From Clostridia bacterium (GTDB lineage: Bacteria; Bacillota_A; Clostridia; Oscillospirales; CAG-272): a stretch of 5,482 nucleotides of DNA. The position numbers were made by a program, and so were the translations under genes. Where the stretch lies: contig JAFTSR010000019.1 in the NCBI GenBank assembly GCA_017467225.1, forward strand, positions 1 through 5,482, written 5' to 3'. Shown here piece by piece: positions 1 to 5,389 of this stretch; the stretch's first letter is position 1; each line of letters starts with the position of its first letter. A model generated the notes under the pieces. The model was given only the letters and a program-made list of their open reading frames with translations, was not told the DNA's origin and did not search any database.

Positions 1-454
1 GGCGGTTGAAGGCATGCGTCAGCTGCTCGGGCAGCACCGCGGCGGCAAAGCGACCGGGGCAGGCACGCTCCATGGCACGCAGCGCAGCGCGACCGCACAG
101 CTCGCCAACGTAGGCAAAATAGTCGGTGTTGATGGGCATCTCGTCCAGAATACCGCCCTGCGGCGCGGCGTGCGTGTGAATGCTGACCAGCGAGATGTGC
201 GAGACGGGAACGCCCGTCAGATCGGAGATCTGCGCGCTGAGCAGCGTGTGTAGGCGCTGGTTCAGGCCGATCAGATCCAAAGTAAACAAAAGATGGGTGC
301 TCTGCCCGTCCGTGACAGCCATTACCTTGGCGTGAATGTCGTCGCGCACGCCCTCGGCGGGACTGACGCGGTGGCCGTAGCCGTCAAGAAAGGTGCCGTT
401 GATGCTCGCCGGCGTGATGATGGCGTCGGCAAATCCTACGTTGATGGTGTTCAT
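1..454 (-). CDS. Neutral/alkaline ceramidase-like hydrolase, N-terminal part (3' end outside window)
   Basis: The first 151 residues are visible; the reading frame is still open at the left edge. The N-terminus MNTINVGFADAIITP, then FLDGYGHR (residues 22-29), GVRDDIHAKVMAV (35-47) and LFTLDLIGL (56-64) follow the plan of the neutral/alkaline non-lysosomal ceramidase family. SIHTHAAP (91-98) matches the family's THTHSGP-type segment, which carries a zinc-binding histidine. Known ceramidases hydrolyse the amide bond of N-acylsphingosines, but many bacterial relatives have no known substrate. There is no signal peptide or membrane segment, so a cytoplasmic enzyme is expected, unlike secreted ceramidases. 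The start is fixed by AAGGAGG (complement of 462-468) 7 nt upstream. The start overlaps the AraC gene's stop in an ATGA, implying translational coupling and shared regulation. The catalytic serine region lies outside the window, so activity cannot be judged. Family call fairly sure; substrate unknown. Confidence 0.8.
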   Translation of the reverse strand, partial: MNTINVGFADAIITPASINGTFLDGYGHRVSPAEGVRDDIHAKVMAVTDGQSTHLLFTLDLIGLNQRLHTLLSAQISDLTGVPVSHISLVSIHTHAAPQGGILDEMPINTDYFAYVGELCGRAALRAMERACPGRFAAAVLPEQLTHAFNR

Positions 455-1368
455 AGTGTGTCCTCCTTGCTCTTGGATCCCGCCGCGCCGCCATGGCGCA
501 TCGCGGTGGGAGAAATATGATAAAATTCCTTGAATTTTCGGGTGAAATAGCTGCTGTCGTCAAAGCCGGTGGCGGCGGCGATCTCACAGACCGAATACTC
601 GGTCGTCAGAAGCAGCGCCTTGGCCTTGGTCAGGCGGTACTCGTTGAGATACTGCACGGCGGTGCGACCGGTCGCGGCACGAAAGCGTCGGCAAAAATAT
701 GACTCGTTCATGCAGCAGGCACCGGCCAGCGCCGAGAGCGTAATGCTGTGTGCGTAGTGATCGGCAATGTAGCGCAACGCCGGTGCCAGCATGCTTTGCG
801 CGTCCTGCCGCCGCGCGTCGTCGGTCACCTCGTGCCGGTACAGATGCGCGATCAGCCGCAAAAGCACGCCCTTGATGGCCAGCTCGTATCCGACCTCGCC
901 GCGCTCGTTCTCCCGGACCAGCTCGTCAAGCATCTGCCCTGCGGCCTCGCGGCTTTGCAGCACGTGCCGAAACCGCACACGGCGGTCGGTGATGGGGTCG
1001 ATAAAGCGGCGCATGGCCGCGTCGTCCGGGCTGCTGCAAAGACGGGTGTCGATCATAATGCAATGGTACCGCGCCGCCCGACCGTCGTAATACACAGCGT
1101 GCGGCTCGCAGGGATTGATGACCACCACGTCGCCGGCGTGGCAGCGATATTCGTGAAAATCGCACTCGCAGACAAGCGAGCCCTCCAGCACATATAAAAA
1201 TTCCATCTGCTCGTGCCAGGAAATGCGCCTTTGCTGCGCGTCAAGCACGGTCGGTCGCGTCACAAGCTCGGGCAGCACGCGAATGGGAAACGCCTCGTCG
1301 GTGAACGGGATGGTCTCATAGGTGACCTCCCGCTCCGCGCAGTCGGCGCGGACGTTGTCTATAAGCAT
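451..1368 (-). CDS. AraC-family transcriptional regulator with N-terminal cupin domain
   Basis: This is a 305-residue protein of usual length for cupin-AraC regulators. Residues 50-93 form a cupin-like effector domain: SWHEQMEFLYVLEG, then CHAGDVVVINPCEPHAVY, with H52, E56 and H90 at positions typical of sugar-sensing relatives. The C-terminal part (about 194-291) is a double helix-turn-helix AraC domain. The first HTH is around 209-230 (LSALAGACCMNESYFCRRF); the second, around 258-279, carries the classic AATGFDDSSYFTRKFK and is followed by the ISPTAMR ending. It should bind DNA as a dimer and respond to a small molecule. The start is supported by AAGGAGG (complement of 1375-1381) 6 nt upstream. 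It is the first gene of the leftward operon with the ceramidase-like gene and is divergent from the kinase-SIS operon, which is its most likely target. Effector unknown, though a sugar fits both domain type and neighbours. Confidence 0.93.
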   Translation of the reverse strand: MLIDNVRADCAEREVTYETIPFTDEAFPIRVLPELVTRPTVLDAQQRRISWHEQMEFLYVLEGSLVCECDFHEYRCHAGDVVVINPCEPHAVYYDGRAARYHCIMIDTRLCSSPDDAAMRRFIDPITDRRVRFRHVLQSREAAGQMLDELVRENERGEVGYELAIKGVLLRLIAHLYRHEVTDDARRQDAQSMLAPALRYIADHYAHSITLSALAGACCMNESYFCRRFRAATGRTAVQYLNEYRLTKAKALLLTTEYSVCEIAAATGFDDSSYFTRKFKEFYHISPTAMRHGGAAGSKSKEDTL

Positions 1369-1401
1369 CTCAGCCCTCCTTTGTCAAAGTTCTTTTTCTT
1401 C

Positions 1402-1430
1402 ATTATATCGGATTTCTCTCACCCTGTCAA
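1402..1430 (-). promoter_or_regulatory. Sigma-70 promoter of the araC-ceramidase-like operon
   Basis: On the minus strand a perfect TTGACA (complement of 1425-1430) is followed after exactly 17 bp by a perfect TATAAT (complement of 1402-1407). Transcription would start near 1395, giving a leader of about 27 nt before the AraC start at 1368. The -35 element coincides with one GTCAA motif of the phased array between the two operons, so autoregulation by the AraC protein is possible. Confidence 0.88.
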
Positions 1431-1558
1431 GAGCGCAGTGCGCAAAAGTGCAAAATTCTCCCGATATAAGTCAATTTTATCCATCGTTTTTGTCTCTTTT
1501 TATTCATAAAGTCAAATTTGTCCGAATTTCGGTCAAAATCCTCGTTGACAGCGGTCAG
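1426..1558. promoter_or_regulatory. Candidate operator array: phased GTCAA motifs between divergent promoters
   Basis: GTCAA occurs on the plus strand at 1426, 1470, 1511 and 1532, and a further copy lies at 1383 near the AraC ribosome binding site. GTCAG follows at 1554. Weaker relatives sit at 1448 (GTGCAAAATT) and 1492 (GTCTCTTTT). Successive starts are about 19-22 bp apart, that is two turns of DNA. The best copies read GTCAATTTTAT (1470) and GTCAAATTTGT (1511). The pair at 1511 and 1532 is spaced 21 bp and overlaps the -35 of the rightward promoter, which is the layout expected for a dimeric AraC-family activator. Binding by the neighbouring regulator is inferred. Some motif matches are partly forced by the -35 element and by AT-richness. 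Confidence 0.45.
1522..1532. promoter_or_regulatory. Perfect 11-bp palindrome upstream of the rightward -35
   Basis: CCGAA-T-TTCGG is a perfect inverted repeat ending 12 bp before the -35 hexamer of the kinase promoter. It overlaps the candidate 21-bp direct-repeat pair. It could be an operator half-site pair for a second regulator or simply chance. No further evidence is visible. Confidence 0.25.
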
Positions 1559-1573
1559 GTTTTTCGGTATAAT
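1545..1573 (+). promoter_or_regulatory. Sigma-70 promoter of the kinase-SIS operon
   Basis: TTGACA at 1545-1550 and TATAAT at 1568-1573 are separated by 17 bp, a full consensus. Transcription should start near 1580, leaving a leader of about 164 nt before the kinase start at 1744. A promoter this strong next to an AraC-type gene suggests that control may be through repression or effector-dependent blocking, or through the leader, as well as activation. Confidence 0.88.
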
Positions 1574-1651
1574 GAGAGTAGTGATTTCAGATTATTTTTC
1601 CTAATCCCGCAGCACTTACGTTTCATCTAAATAGCAGCGGTGTACATATGG

Positions 1652-1668
1652 CTCCCTCCCGGAGGGAG
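1652..1668 (+). other. Leader hairpin with decoy Shine-Dalgarno sequence
   Basis: CTCCCTCC (1652-1659) and GGAGGGAG (1661-1668) form a perfect inverted repeat in the 5' leader of the kinase-SIS mRNA. The right arm looks like a Shine-Dalgarno site but has no sensible start codon after it. The left arm contains CCTCC (1655-1659), which could also pair with the real SD (GGAGG, 1731-1735). A longer-range GCAGC/GCTGC pairing (1634-1638 with 1681-1685) could enclose the hairpin. It may be a regulatory leader structure or a dispersed palindromic repeat; the sequence alone does not decide. Confidence 0.45.
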
Positions 1669-1730
1669 GCTATCAGACAAGCTGCGTTATCGAAAGTATA
1701 TTCGCTACATTTGCAACATCTTTTACATTC

Positions 1731-1735
1731 GGAGG
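1731..1735 (+). promoter_or_regulatory. Ribosome binding site deciding the kinase start
   Basis: GGAGG lies 8 nt before ATG 1744. The frame stays open upstream to an ATG at 1648, but that codon has no SD in front of it and the extra 32 residues would be read through the leader hairpin. The start at 1744 puts the phosphate-binding motif at residue 7, as is normal for this kinase family. Confidence 0.85.
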
Positions 1736-1743
1736 CAATTCTC

Positions 1744-2670
1744 ATGATCTACATCGGCGTGGATGGCGGCGGCTCAAAAACCGCGCTGGCCGCCTACGAG
1801 GACGGAAAGCTGATCGCCACGGCGCGGGTCGGTGCCATCAACTACAATTTTATCGGCGTAGAGAGCGCCGTGACCCATCTTTTGCAGGGAGTCGAGGCGC
1901 TTTCGCTGCCGCGTGAGCGCATCGGTGCCATCGGCATCGGCGACCCGTCGATCGACGACACGGTGCCCACCGCGCCCGACTCTCCCACGGGACAATTCAT
2001 CGCAGCGCTGCGCCGTGCTTTAGGCGTTCCCGTGTATGTCCGCAGCGACGCATACATGACGCTGTTCGGTCTGACGGGCGGTCGCGAGCGCGCTGTCCTG
2101 ATGCTGTCGGGCACGGGTGCCATGGGCATTGCCGAGGACGCGAACGGCGCAATCCACGTTGCCGGCGGCTGGGGACGGCTGAGTGGCGACGAGGGCAGCG
2201 GCTACTACATCGCCGTCGAGGGACTCAAGGCGGCGCTGCAATTCGCTGACGGTATTGCCGCAGATACGGCGCTGCTCCAGGCTGCGCTGGTGCATTTCGG
2301 TGCGTCCGAGCCGCGTGCGCTGATCGGCATCTTTTACGGCGAGGACGAGGTGGACGTCGCCTCCTTTGCAAGAGCGGTTGCCGATTGCGCACAAGCGGGT
2401 GACACCGTCGCGCAAGGTATTCTCCTGCGTGCCGCCGCCTATCTGGCCGCCTATACCTGCCGCCTGCTTTCGGACAGCGGCGCGACCCTGGTCGGCGTAT
2501 ATGGCAGCGTGATTTGCCAAAACGCCACGGTGCGCGGCGAATTTGAGCGTCTGGTGCGCGAAGCATATCCGGACGTTCGCATCCTGCAGCCGACCGTTCT
2601 GCCCGAGGCGGCGGCCGCCGACTACGCGAAAATGCTCCACAGCAAGGAGGAAACGCATGAGCACCATTGA
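1744..2670 (+). CDS. BadF/BadG/BcrA/BcrD-type sugar kinase (N-acetylglucosamine kinase-like)
   Basis: This 308-residue cytoplasmic protein of the ASKHA fold should transfer phosphate from ATP to a sugar, most likely an N-acetylated amino sugar such as GlcNAc, MurNAc or a relative. Visible motifs are the N-terminal phosphate loop IGVDGGGSKT (4-13), SDAYMTLFG (101-109) where D102 is the probable catalytic base, the second phosphate motif LSGTGAMG (121-128), and the family signature GGWGRLSGDEGSGYYI (141-156). The adenosine-site motif GVYGSV (251-256) follows. Length is normal. GGAGG 8 nt upstream sets the start. Its 3' end overlaps the SIS gene by 14 nt and contains that gene's SD, so the two should be made together. 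The family also includes 2-hydroxyacyl-CoA dehydratase activators, but the GDEGSG signature and the lack of a cysteine cluster favour a sugar kinase. Exact substrate not readable. Confidence 0.88.
   Translation: MIYIGVDGGGSKTALAAYEDGKLIATARVGAINYNFIGVESAVTHLLQGVEALSLPRERIGAIGIGDPSIDDTVPTAPDSPTGQFIAALRRALGVPVYVRSDAYMTLFGLTGGRERAVLMLSGTGAMGIAEDANGAIHVAGGWGRLSGDEGSGYYIAVEGLKAALQFADGIAADTALLQAALVHFGASEPRALIGIFYGEDEVDVASFARAVADCAQAGDTVAQGILLRAAAYLAAYTCRLLSDSGATLVGVYGSVICQNATVRGEFERLVREAYPDVRILQPTVLPEAAAADYAKMLHSKEETHEHH
2644..2650 (+). promoter_or_regulatory. Ribosome binding site of the SIS gene inside the kinase gene
   Basis: A perfect AAGGAGG lies 6 nt before ATG 2657, within the last kinase codons. 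It excludes the upstream in-frame ATG at 2543, which lies deep in the kinase gene with no such site. Confidence 0.88.
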
Positions 2671-3391
2671 GCAATACATACAGGAGATCGAACGGCTGAT
2701 CGCAGCCGTCAAGGAGACGCAGACAGAGGCGATCGAGCAGGCGGCGGTGCTGTGCGCCGACGCGCTGTGCCGCGACGGCTTTCTGTTCACCTTCGGCACC
2801 GGGCACTCGCACATGCTGGCTGAGGAAATTTTCTACCGCGCCGGTGGCTTGGCACGCGTTTGCCCGATTTTGGAAGACGCGCTGATGCTGCATCGCGGCG
2901 CTGCGGCGAGCAGCATGTACGAGCGTGCGCCCGGCCTGGCGGCGCTGCTGCTGGATGCCGTGGATACCGTCCGCTACGGCGGTGTGCTGTTTATTTTCTC
3001 TAACTCCGGCTGCAACACGGTCGCCGTCGAGATGGCTGAGCTGGCGCGGCAGCGCGGACTCAAGACGGTCTGCATCACCAACATCACCCACTCGACGCGC
3101 ATGACCTCCCGTCATCCGCGCGGTCTCAAGCTCAAGGACGTCTGCGACGTGGTGATCGACAACTGCGGCTGCTACGGCGACGCGGCGATCTCCTTTGGTG
3201 AGCACGCCTCGGGCGCAACCTCGACCGTCATCGGCTCGATGATCATGCAGGCCATCGTCTGCCGCACCGTTGAGCTCTGCCTGTCGCGCGGCGTCACCCC
3301 GGAGCTGTTCAGCTCCGCCAACACCGAGGGCGGCGACCAAAAAAATGCCGCACACCTGGAAAAAGATAAGCCCCTGGTCAAGGCGCTGTGA
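2657..3391 (+). CDS. SIS-domain protein of the UPF0309 type (probable sugar-phosphate isomerase/binding protein)
   Basis: This 244-residue cytoplasmic protein is a single SIS domain with the UPF0309 hallmarks. These are KETQTEAIEQAA near the N-terminus (19-30), FGTGHSHMLAEEIFYRAGG (46-64), the phosphate-contacting serine motif FSNSGCN (114-120), DVVIDNCGCYGDA (164-176), ATSTVIGS (187-194) and the C-terminal SANTEGGDQKN (220-230). SIS domains bind phosphosugars and often catalyse aldose-ketose isomerisation; UPF0309 members are not biochemically defined to my knowledge. The ARLKAGTAQK-type segment of MurNAc-6-phosphate etherase (MurQ) is absent and the protein is shorter, so an etherase is unlikely. 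It probably acts on the product of the kinase, whose gene it overlaps by 14 nt. Family call confident; reaction inferred. Confidence 0.87.
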   Translation: MSTIEQYIQEIERLIAAVKETQTEAIEQAAVLCADALCRDGFLFTFGTGHSHMLAEEIFYRAGGLARVCPILEDALMLHRGAAASSMYERAPGLAALLLDAVDTVRYGGVLFIFSNSGCNTVAVEMAELARQRGLKTVCITNITHSTRMTSRHPRGLKLKDVCDVVIDNCGCYGDAAISFGEHASGATSTVIGSMIMQAIVCRTVELCLSRGVTPELFSSANTEGGDQKNAAHLEKDKPLVKAL

Positions 3392-3400
3392 TGCTTTGGA

Positions 3401-3611
3401 GGCAAGGGGCGCCGCCCCTTGACCCCGCGCTCCGCGGGCTTAAGCAACTTTTTGAAACAAGTTCCTTAAGAATCCTCAAAAACTTTTGGACAAATTTTAG
3501 GATTGAATTTTTAGCGGTTCTGTTCTGAATGAACGAACAGTAACTTCCATATGAGGCCCCTACCCCATAAGAAATACAAAATAATTTGTTTTGCGTTGAG
3601 GCGGACGCGCA
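3401..3611 (+). repeat. Hairpin-rich intergenic repeat, copy A
   Basis: It begins about 10 nt after the SIS stop and is collinear with a second copy at 5119-5482. In order it holds hairpin 1 (3403-3421, arms CAAGGGGC/GCCCCTTG, loop GCC), hairpin 2 (3424-3438, CCCGCG/CGCGGG, loop CTC) and hairpin 3 (3439-3470, 12-bp arms with one C-C mismatch, loop TTTGAAAC). A weak CAAAA/TTTTG stem (3477-3488), a CTGTTC/GAACAG stem (3520-3540), an AGGCCCCTACCCC segment, and the shared tail at 3586-3611 follow. Hairpins 1 to 3 could protect the 3' end of the kinase-SIS mRNA or help end it, but no hairpin is directly followed by a good T-run. Confidence 0.7.
3586..3611 (+). repeat. Direct repeat unit matching 5457-5482
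   Basis: 22 of 26 bases are identical to the last 26 bases of the window, in the same orientation, with the shared core CGGACGCGCA at the right end. In this copy the core runs into the palindrome CGCGCA-A-TGCGCG (3606-3618) and then CCCCTACAG. The other copy is cut by the window edge. Confidence 0.7.
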
Positions 3612-3662
3612 ATGCGCGCCCCTACAGAGCTTGGCATTCTTTTCCGTAGAAATCCCCTATGT

Positions 3663-3690
3663 TTTCGCCGTCCTTTTTGAGGCGGCGAAA
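3663..3690 (+). repeat. Palindrome with TTTCGCCG/CGGCGAAA arms
   Basis: The arms at 3663-3670 and 3683-3690 are perfect 8-mers. The enclosed bases add a CCT/AGG pairing with a T-rich loop. It is the first hairpin of a cluster that fills the space between copy A and the aminotransferase. No gene is supported in this stretch. Confidence 0.55.
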
Positions 3691-3714
3691 GCAAAGTCTG
3701 CACTCGGCAAGAGC

Positions 3715-3761
3715 CGCGTGCGATTTAGCCAAACGCTGGAGGCGTTTGGCGGTAGCACGCG
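3715..3761 (+). other. Nested two-stem structure in intergenic DNA
   Basis: An outer 7-bp stem CGCGTGC/GCACGCG (3715-3721 with 3755-3761) encloses a perfect 9-bp stem GCCAAACGC/GCGTTTGGC (3728-3736 with 3742-3750), with loop TGGAG. The internal loop is GATTTA on one side and GGTA on the other. A CGGC/GCCG hairpin (3705-3716) partly overlaps the outer stem as an alternative. This looks like a compact RNA or DNA fold. No promoter or terminator that would define a separate RNA gene is evident. Confidence 0.5.
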
Positions 3762-3775
3762 AAGCAGCGGGGATA

Positions 3776-3798
3776 TGTAAGGGGTGCAACCCCTTACA
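3776..3798 (+). repeat. Perfect 10-bp hairpin TGTAAGGGGT/ACCCCTTACA
   Basis: Arms at 3776-3785 and 3789-3798 pair perfectly around a GCA loop, the same short-loop design as hairpin 1 of the flanking repeats. It is followed by ACGTTTTCTTT rather than a clean T-run, so it is a poor terminator candidate on its own. Confidence 0.55.
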
Positions 3799-3811
3799 AA
3801 CGTTTTCTTTG

Positions 3812-3845
3812 GTTCGTTTCTTTGTCGTTTGACAAAGAAATGAAC
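3812..3845 (+). repeat. 15-bp hairpin upstream of the aminotransferase
   Basis: Arms at 3812-3826 and 3831-3845 pair over 15 bp with a single G-T wobble around the loop GTTT; the core is TTTCTTTGTC/GACAAAGAAA. It ends 71 bp before the aminotransferase start and contains the only good -35-like TTGACA there. It may be the terminal palindrome of the intergenic repeat cluster. Confidence 0.6.
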
Positions 3846-3859
3846 AACAAACCTTTTAT
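3829..3859 (+). promoter_or_regulatory. Weak candidate promoter for the aminotransferase
   Basis: TTGACA at 3829-3834 is followed by TTTTAT at 3854-3859 with 19-bp spacing, or by TATAGT at 3857-3862 with 22 bp. Neither spacing is ideal. The -35 lies inside a 15-bp hairpin. Read-through from the upstream operon across 525 bp of hairpins seems less likely, so some promoter is expected near here, but this assignment is uncertain. Confidence 0.28.
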
Positions 3860-3916
3860 AGTTAGAAAATTATGTTCGCACAATCTAAATCATCTCCCCG
3901 AAAGGAACACCACACT

Positions 3917-5107
3917 ATGTTAGCACTCCACGGCGGTACCCCGCTCAAAACCAACGGCTTCCCCGGCTGGCCGCAAACAACCGAAACCGATCGCCAAGCC
4001 CTGATCGATACCATCCGCTCCGGCAACTGGTCGGGCGGCGAGAAGCGCACCGCGTTTGAATCCCGCTTCGCCGCCGACTGCGGCGTCAAGCATTGCTTCG
4101 CCGTCGCCAACGGCACCGTCTCGCTGGAGCTCATCCTGCGCGGCTTTGGCATCGGCTACGGCGACGAGGTCATCCTCCCACCTTATACCTTTGTCGCAAC
4201 GCTCTCGTCCATCATCTTCGCCGGTGCAACACCCGTCTTCGCCGACATCGATCCCACCACCTTCAACATCTCCCCCGACGACGTCAAGGCCAAGATCACC
4301 GAAAAGACCCGCGCCATCGTCGCAGTTGCCGTCGGCGGCTGCCCGCCTGATCTTGACGCACTTTCCGCCATCGCCCGTGAGCACGGCGTCAAGCTGATCG
4401 TCGATGCCGCACAGGGCGTCGGCGCCGTGTGGAACGGCGTTAGCATCTGCGCGCTGGGCGACGCCGCCTCCATCTCCTGCCAGAATTCCAAAAACCTGAC
4501 CTGCGGCGAGGGTGGCATCATTACCACAAACGACGACACACTTGCCGACGCCATCTCGACCATGCTCGCAGGCGGACAGAAGGACGGACAGTACGTCAGC
4601 GTCGGTCAGGATCATACCATCAGCGAATTCCAGGCCTCCGTTCTGCTTTCGCAGTACGAAAAGCTGCAAGAGGAAATGTATCTGCGCGAGAAAAACGCCG
4701 CATATCTTGCCGGACGACTCCGCGCGCTGGATTTTGTGGATGCCGCCGGCTACGACGACCGCATCACCCGCCATGCCTACCATTTGTTTGTCGTACGCTT
4801 CCGCGCCGAGAAGCTGGCCGAGCGCGGCGTCCATCGCGACGCGCTGCTGGAAGCAATCCAGGCCGAAGGCGTGCCGCTGGTCGTCGGTTACCTGCCGCTG
4901 TATCGCTTCCCCTGCGTGACCTCCGACTATACCGAGCGTCAGATCGGCGCTAAGATCGATACCACTCCGCTGCCCAACTGCGAGCGCGCCTCCTACGACG
5001 AGGGCTGCTGGCTCTACCAGGCTTGCCTGCTCGGCACACGTCAGGATATGGACGACATCGCCGATGCCATCATCAAGGTCTGGGAACATGCGGAGGAATT
5101 GAAGTAA
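3917..5107 (+). CDS. DegT/DnrJ/EryC1/StrS-family PLP-dependent aminotransferase
   Basis: This 396-residue cytoplasmic fold-type I PLP enzyme belongs to the family that aminates keto-sugars or keto-cyclitols. Features are the N-terminal MLALHGGTPL typical of the scyllo-inosose/AHBA-synthase-like subgroup, SGNWSGG (35-41) and the cofactor-contact region ANGTVSLEL (64-72). LPPYTFVAT (87-95), VDAAQGVGA (162-170; D163 should bind the pyridine nitrogen) and SCQNSKNLTCGEGG (187-200; K192 is the Schiff-base lysine) follow, then SEFQASVLL (236-244). All key residues are present and the length is normal. ATG 3917 is preferred over the in-frame ATG at 3872 because AAAGGA (3901-3906) lies 10 nt before it and the family N-terminus begins there; the SD is weaker than those of the other genes. 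It stands alone between two hairpin-repeat copies, without the usual sugar-nucleotide partner genes, so product and pathway are open. VioA- or DesI-like roles cannot be excluded. Confidence 0.92.
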   Translation: MLALHGGTPLKTNGFPGWPQTTETDRQALIDTIRSGNWSGGEKRTAFESRFAADCGVKHCFAVANGTVSLELILRGFGIGYGDEVILPPYTFVATLSSIIFAGATPVFADIDPTTFNISPDDVKAKITEKTRAIVAVAVGGCPPDLDALSAIAREHGVKLIVDAAQGVGAVWNGVSICALGDAASISCQNSKNLTCGEGGIITTNDDTLADAISTMLAGGQKDGQYVSVGQDHTISEFQASVLLSQYEKLQEEMYLREKNAAYLAGRLRALDFVDAAGYDDRITRHAYHLFVVRFRAEKLAERGVHRDALLEAIQAEGVPLVVGYLPLYRFPCVTSDYTERQIGAKIDTTPLPNCERASYDEGCWLYQACLLGTRQDMDDIADAIIKVWEHAEELK

Positions 5108-5181
5108 CGGTCTCCGACGGGCAGGGCGCTGCCCTGCACCTGCGCTCCGCGGGGTCAGAACCTTTTTTGAAAGAAAAGGAA

Positions 5182-5245
5182 GGTCGCAAGCGACCACCGA
5201 GTTTGTCTCGGCGGTTTGACACCGCCGTTTCGGGCAAGCCCGAAA
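5182..5245 (+). repeat. Block of four tightly packed palindromes inserted in copy B
   Basis: GGTCGC/GCGACC (5182-5195, AA between arms), CCGAG/CTCGG (5197-5211), CGGCGGT/ACCGCCG (5209-5227) and TTTCGGGC/GCCCGAAA (5228-5245, AA between arms) are all perfect. The second and third share bases, so they are mutually exclusive. Copy A lacks this block. Confidence 0.6.
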
Positions 5246-5270
5246 ACGCCAAACATCGGTTCCGACACCT

Positions 5271-5309
5271 CCAAAAAACTTTTGGAAAAATTTTTTGACT
5301 GAATTTTTT
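5271..5309 (+). terminator. Possible weak terminator after the aminotransferase
   Basis: A CCAAAA/TTTTGG stem (5271-5285) is followed by A5 and T6 tracts and then another T6 (5304-5309). The stem is GC-poor, so intrinsic termination would be inefficient. No better stem plus T-run is seen after this gene. Confidence 0.25.
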
Positions 5310-5389
5310 GCTTCAACGGTTGTTTCTCGCCGTCTGCAACGTATTCATGGGGCCCCGTCTCGCCTTCGGGCTCGGTCACGCTCGGGCTC

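Noticed and set aside
1648..1743. A 32-residue N-terminal extension of the kinase from ATG 1648
   Set aside because: No SD precedes ATG 1648, and the extension is read through a leader palindrome. GGAGG before ATG 1744 and the family N-terminus at residue 1 fit much better.
2543..2656. An earlier in-frame start for the SIS protein
   Set aside because: It lies within the kinase gene without a ribosome binding site. AAGGAGG directly before ATG 2657 and the normal UPF0309 N-terminus decide the start.
2225..3355. A 376-codon open frame antisense to the kinase and SIS genes
   Set aside because: It spans two well-supported genes on the other strand and encodes a low-complexity, arginine/alanine-rich product with no family motifs.
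2657..3391. MurNAc-6-phosphate etherase (MurQ) as identity of the SIS protein
   Set aside because: The MurQ-type C-terminal signature is missing and the protein matches the shorter UPF0309 pattern (GHSHMLAEE and GGDQKN).
3403..3470. A classical rho-independent terminator for the kinase-SIS operon
   Set aside because: The hairpins are strong but none is followed at once by a T-run, so I kept the stretch as a structured repeat.
3586..3780. A 64-codon ORF between the SIS and aminotransferase genes
   Set aside because: It runs across repeat and hairpin sequence, has no SD and encodes no recognisable protein.
3403..3845. A CRISPR array, suggested by many short palindromes
   Set aside because: The palindromes differ from one another and show no constant repeat length with regular spacers; no cas genes are present.
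3920..5197. A 425-codon open frame antisense to the aminotransferase
   Set aside because: It is a shadow of GC-biased codons opposite a gene with all DegT motifs. It has no recognisable domain and no SD-led start.
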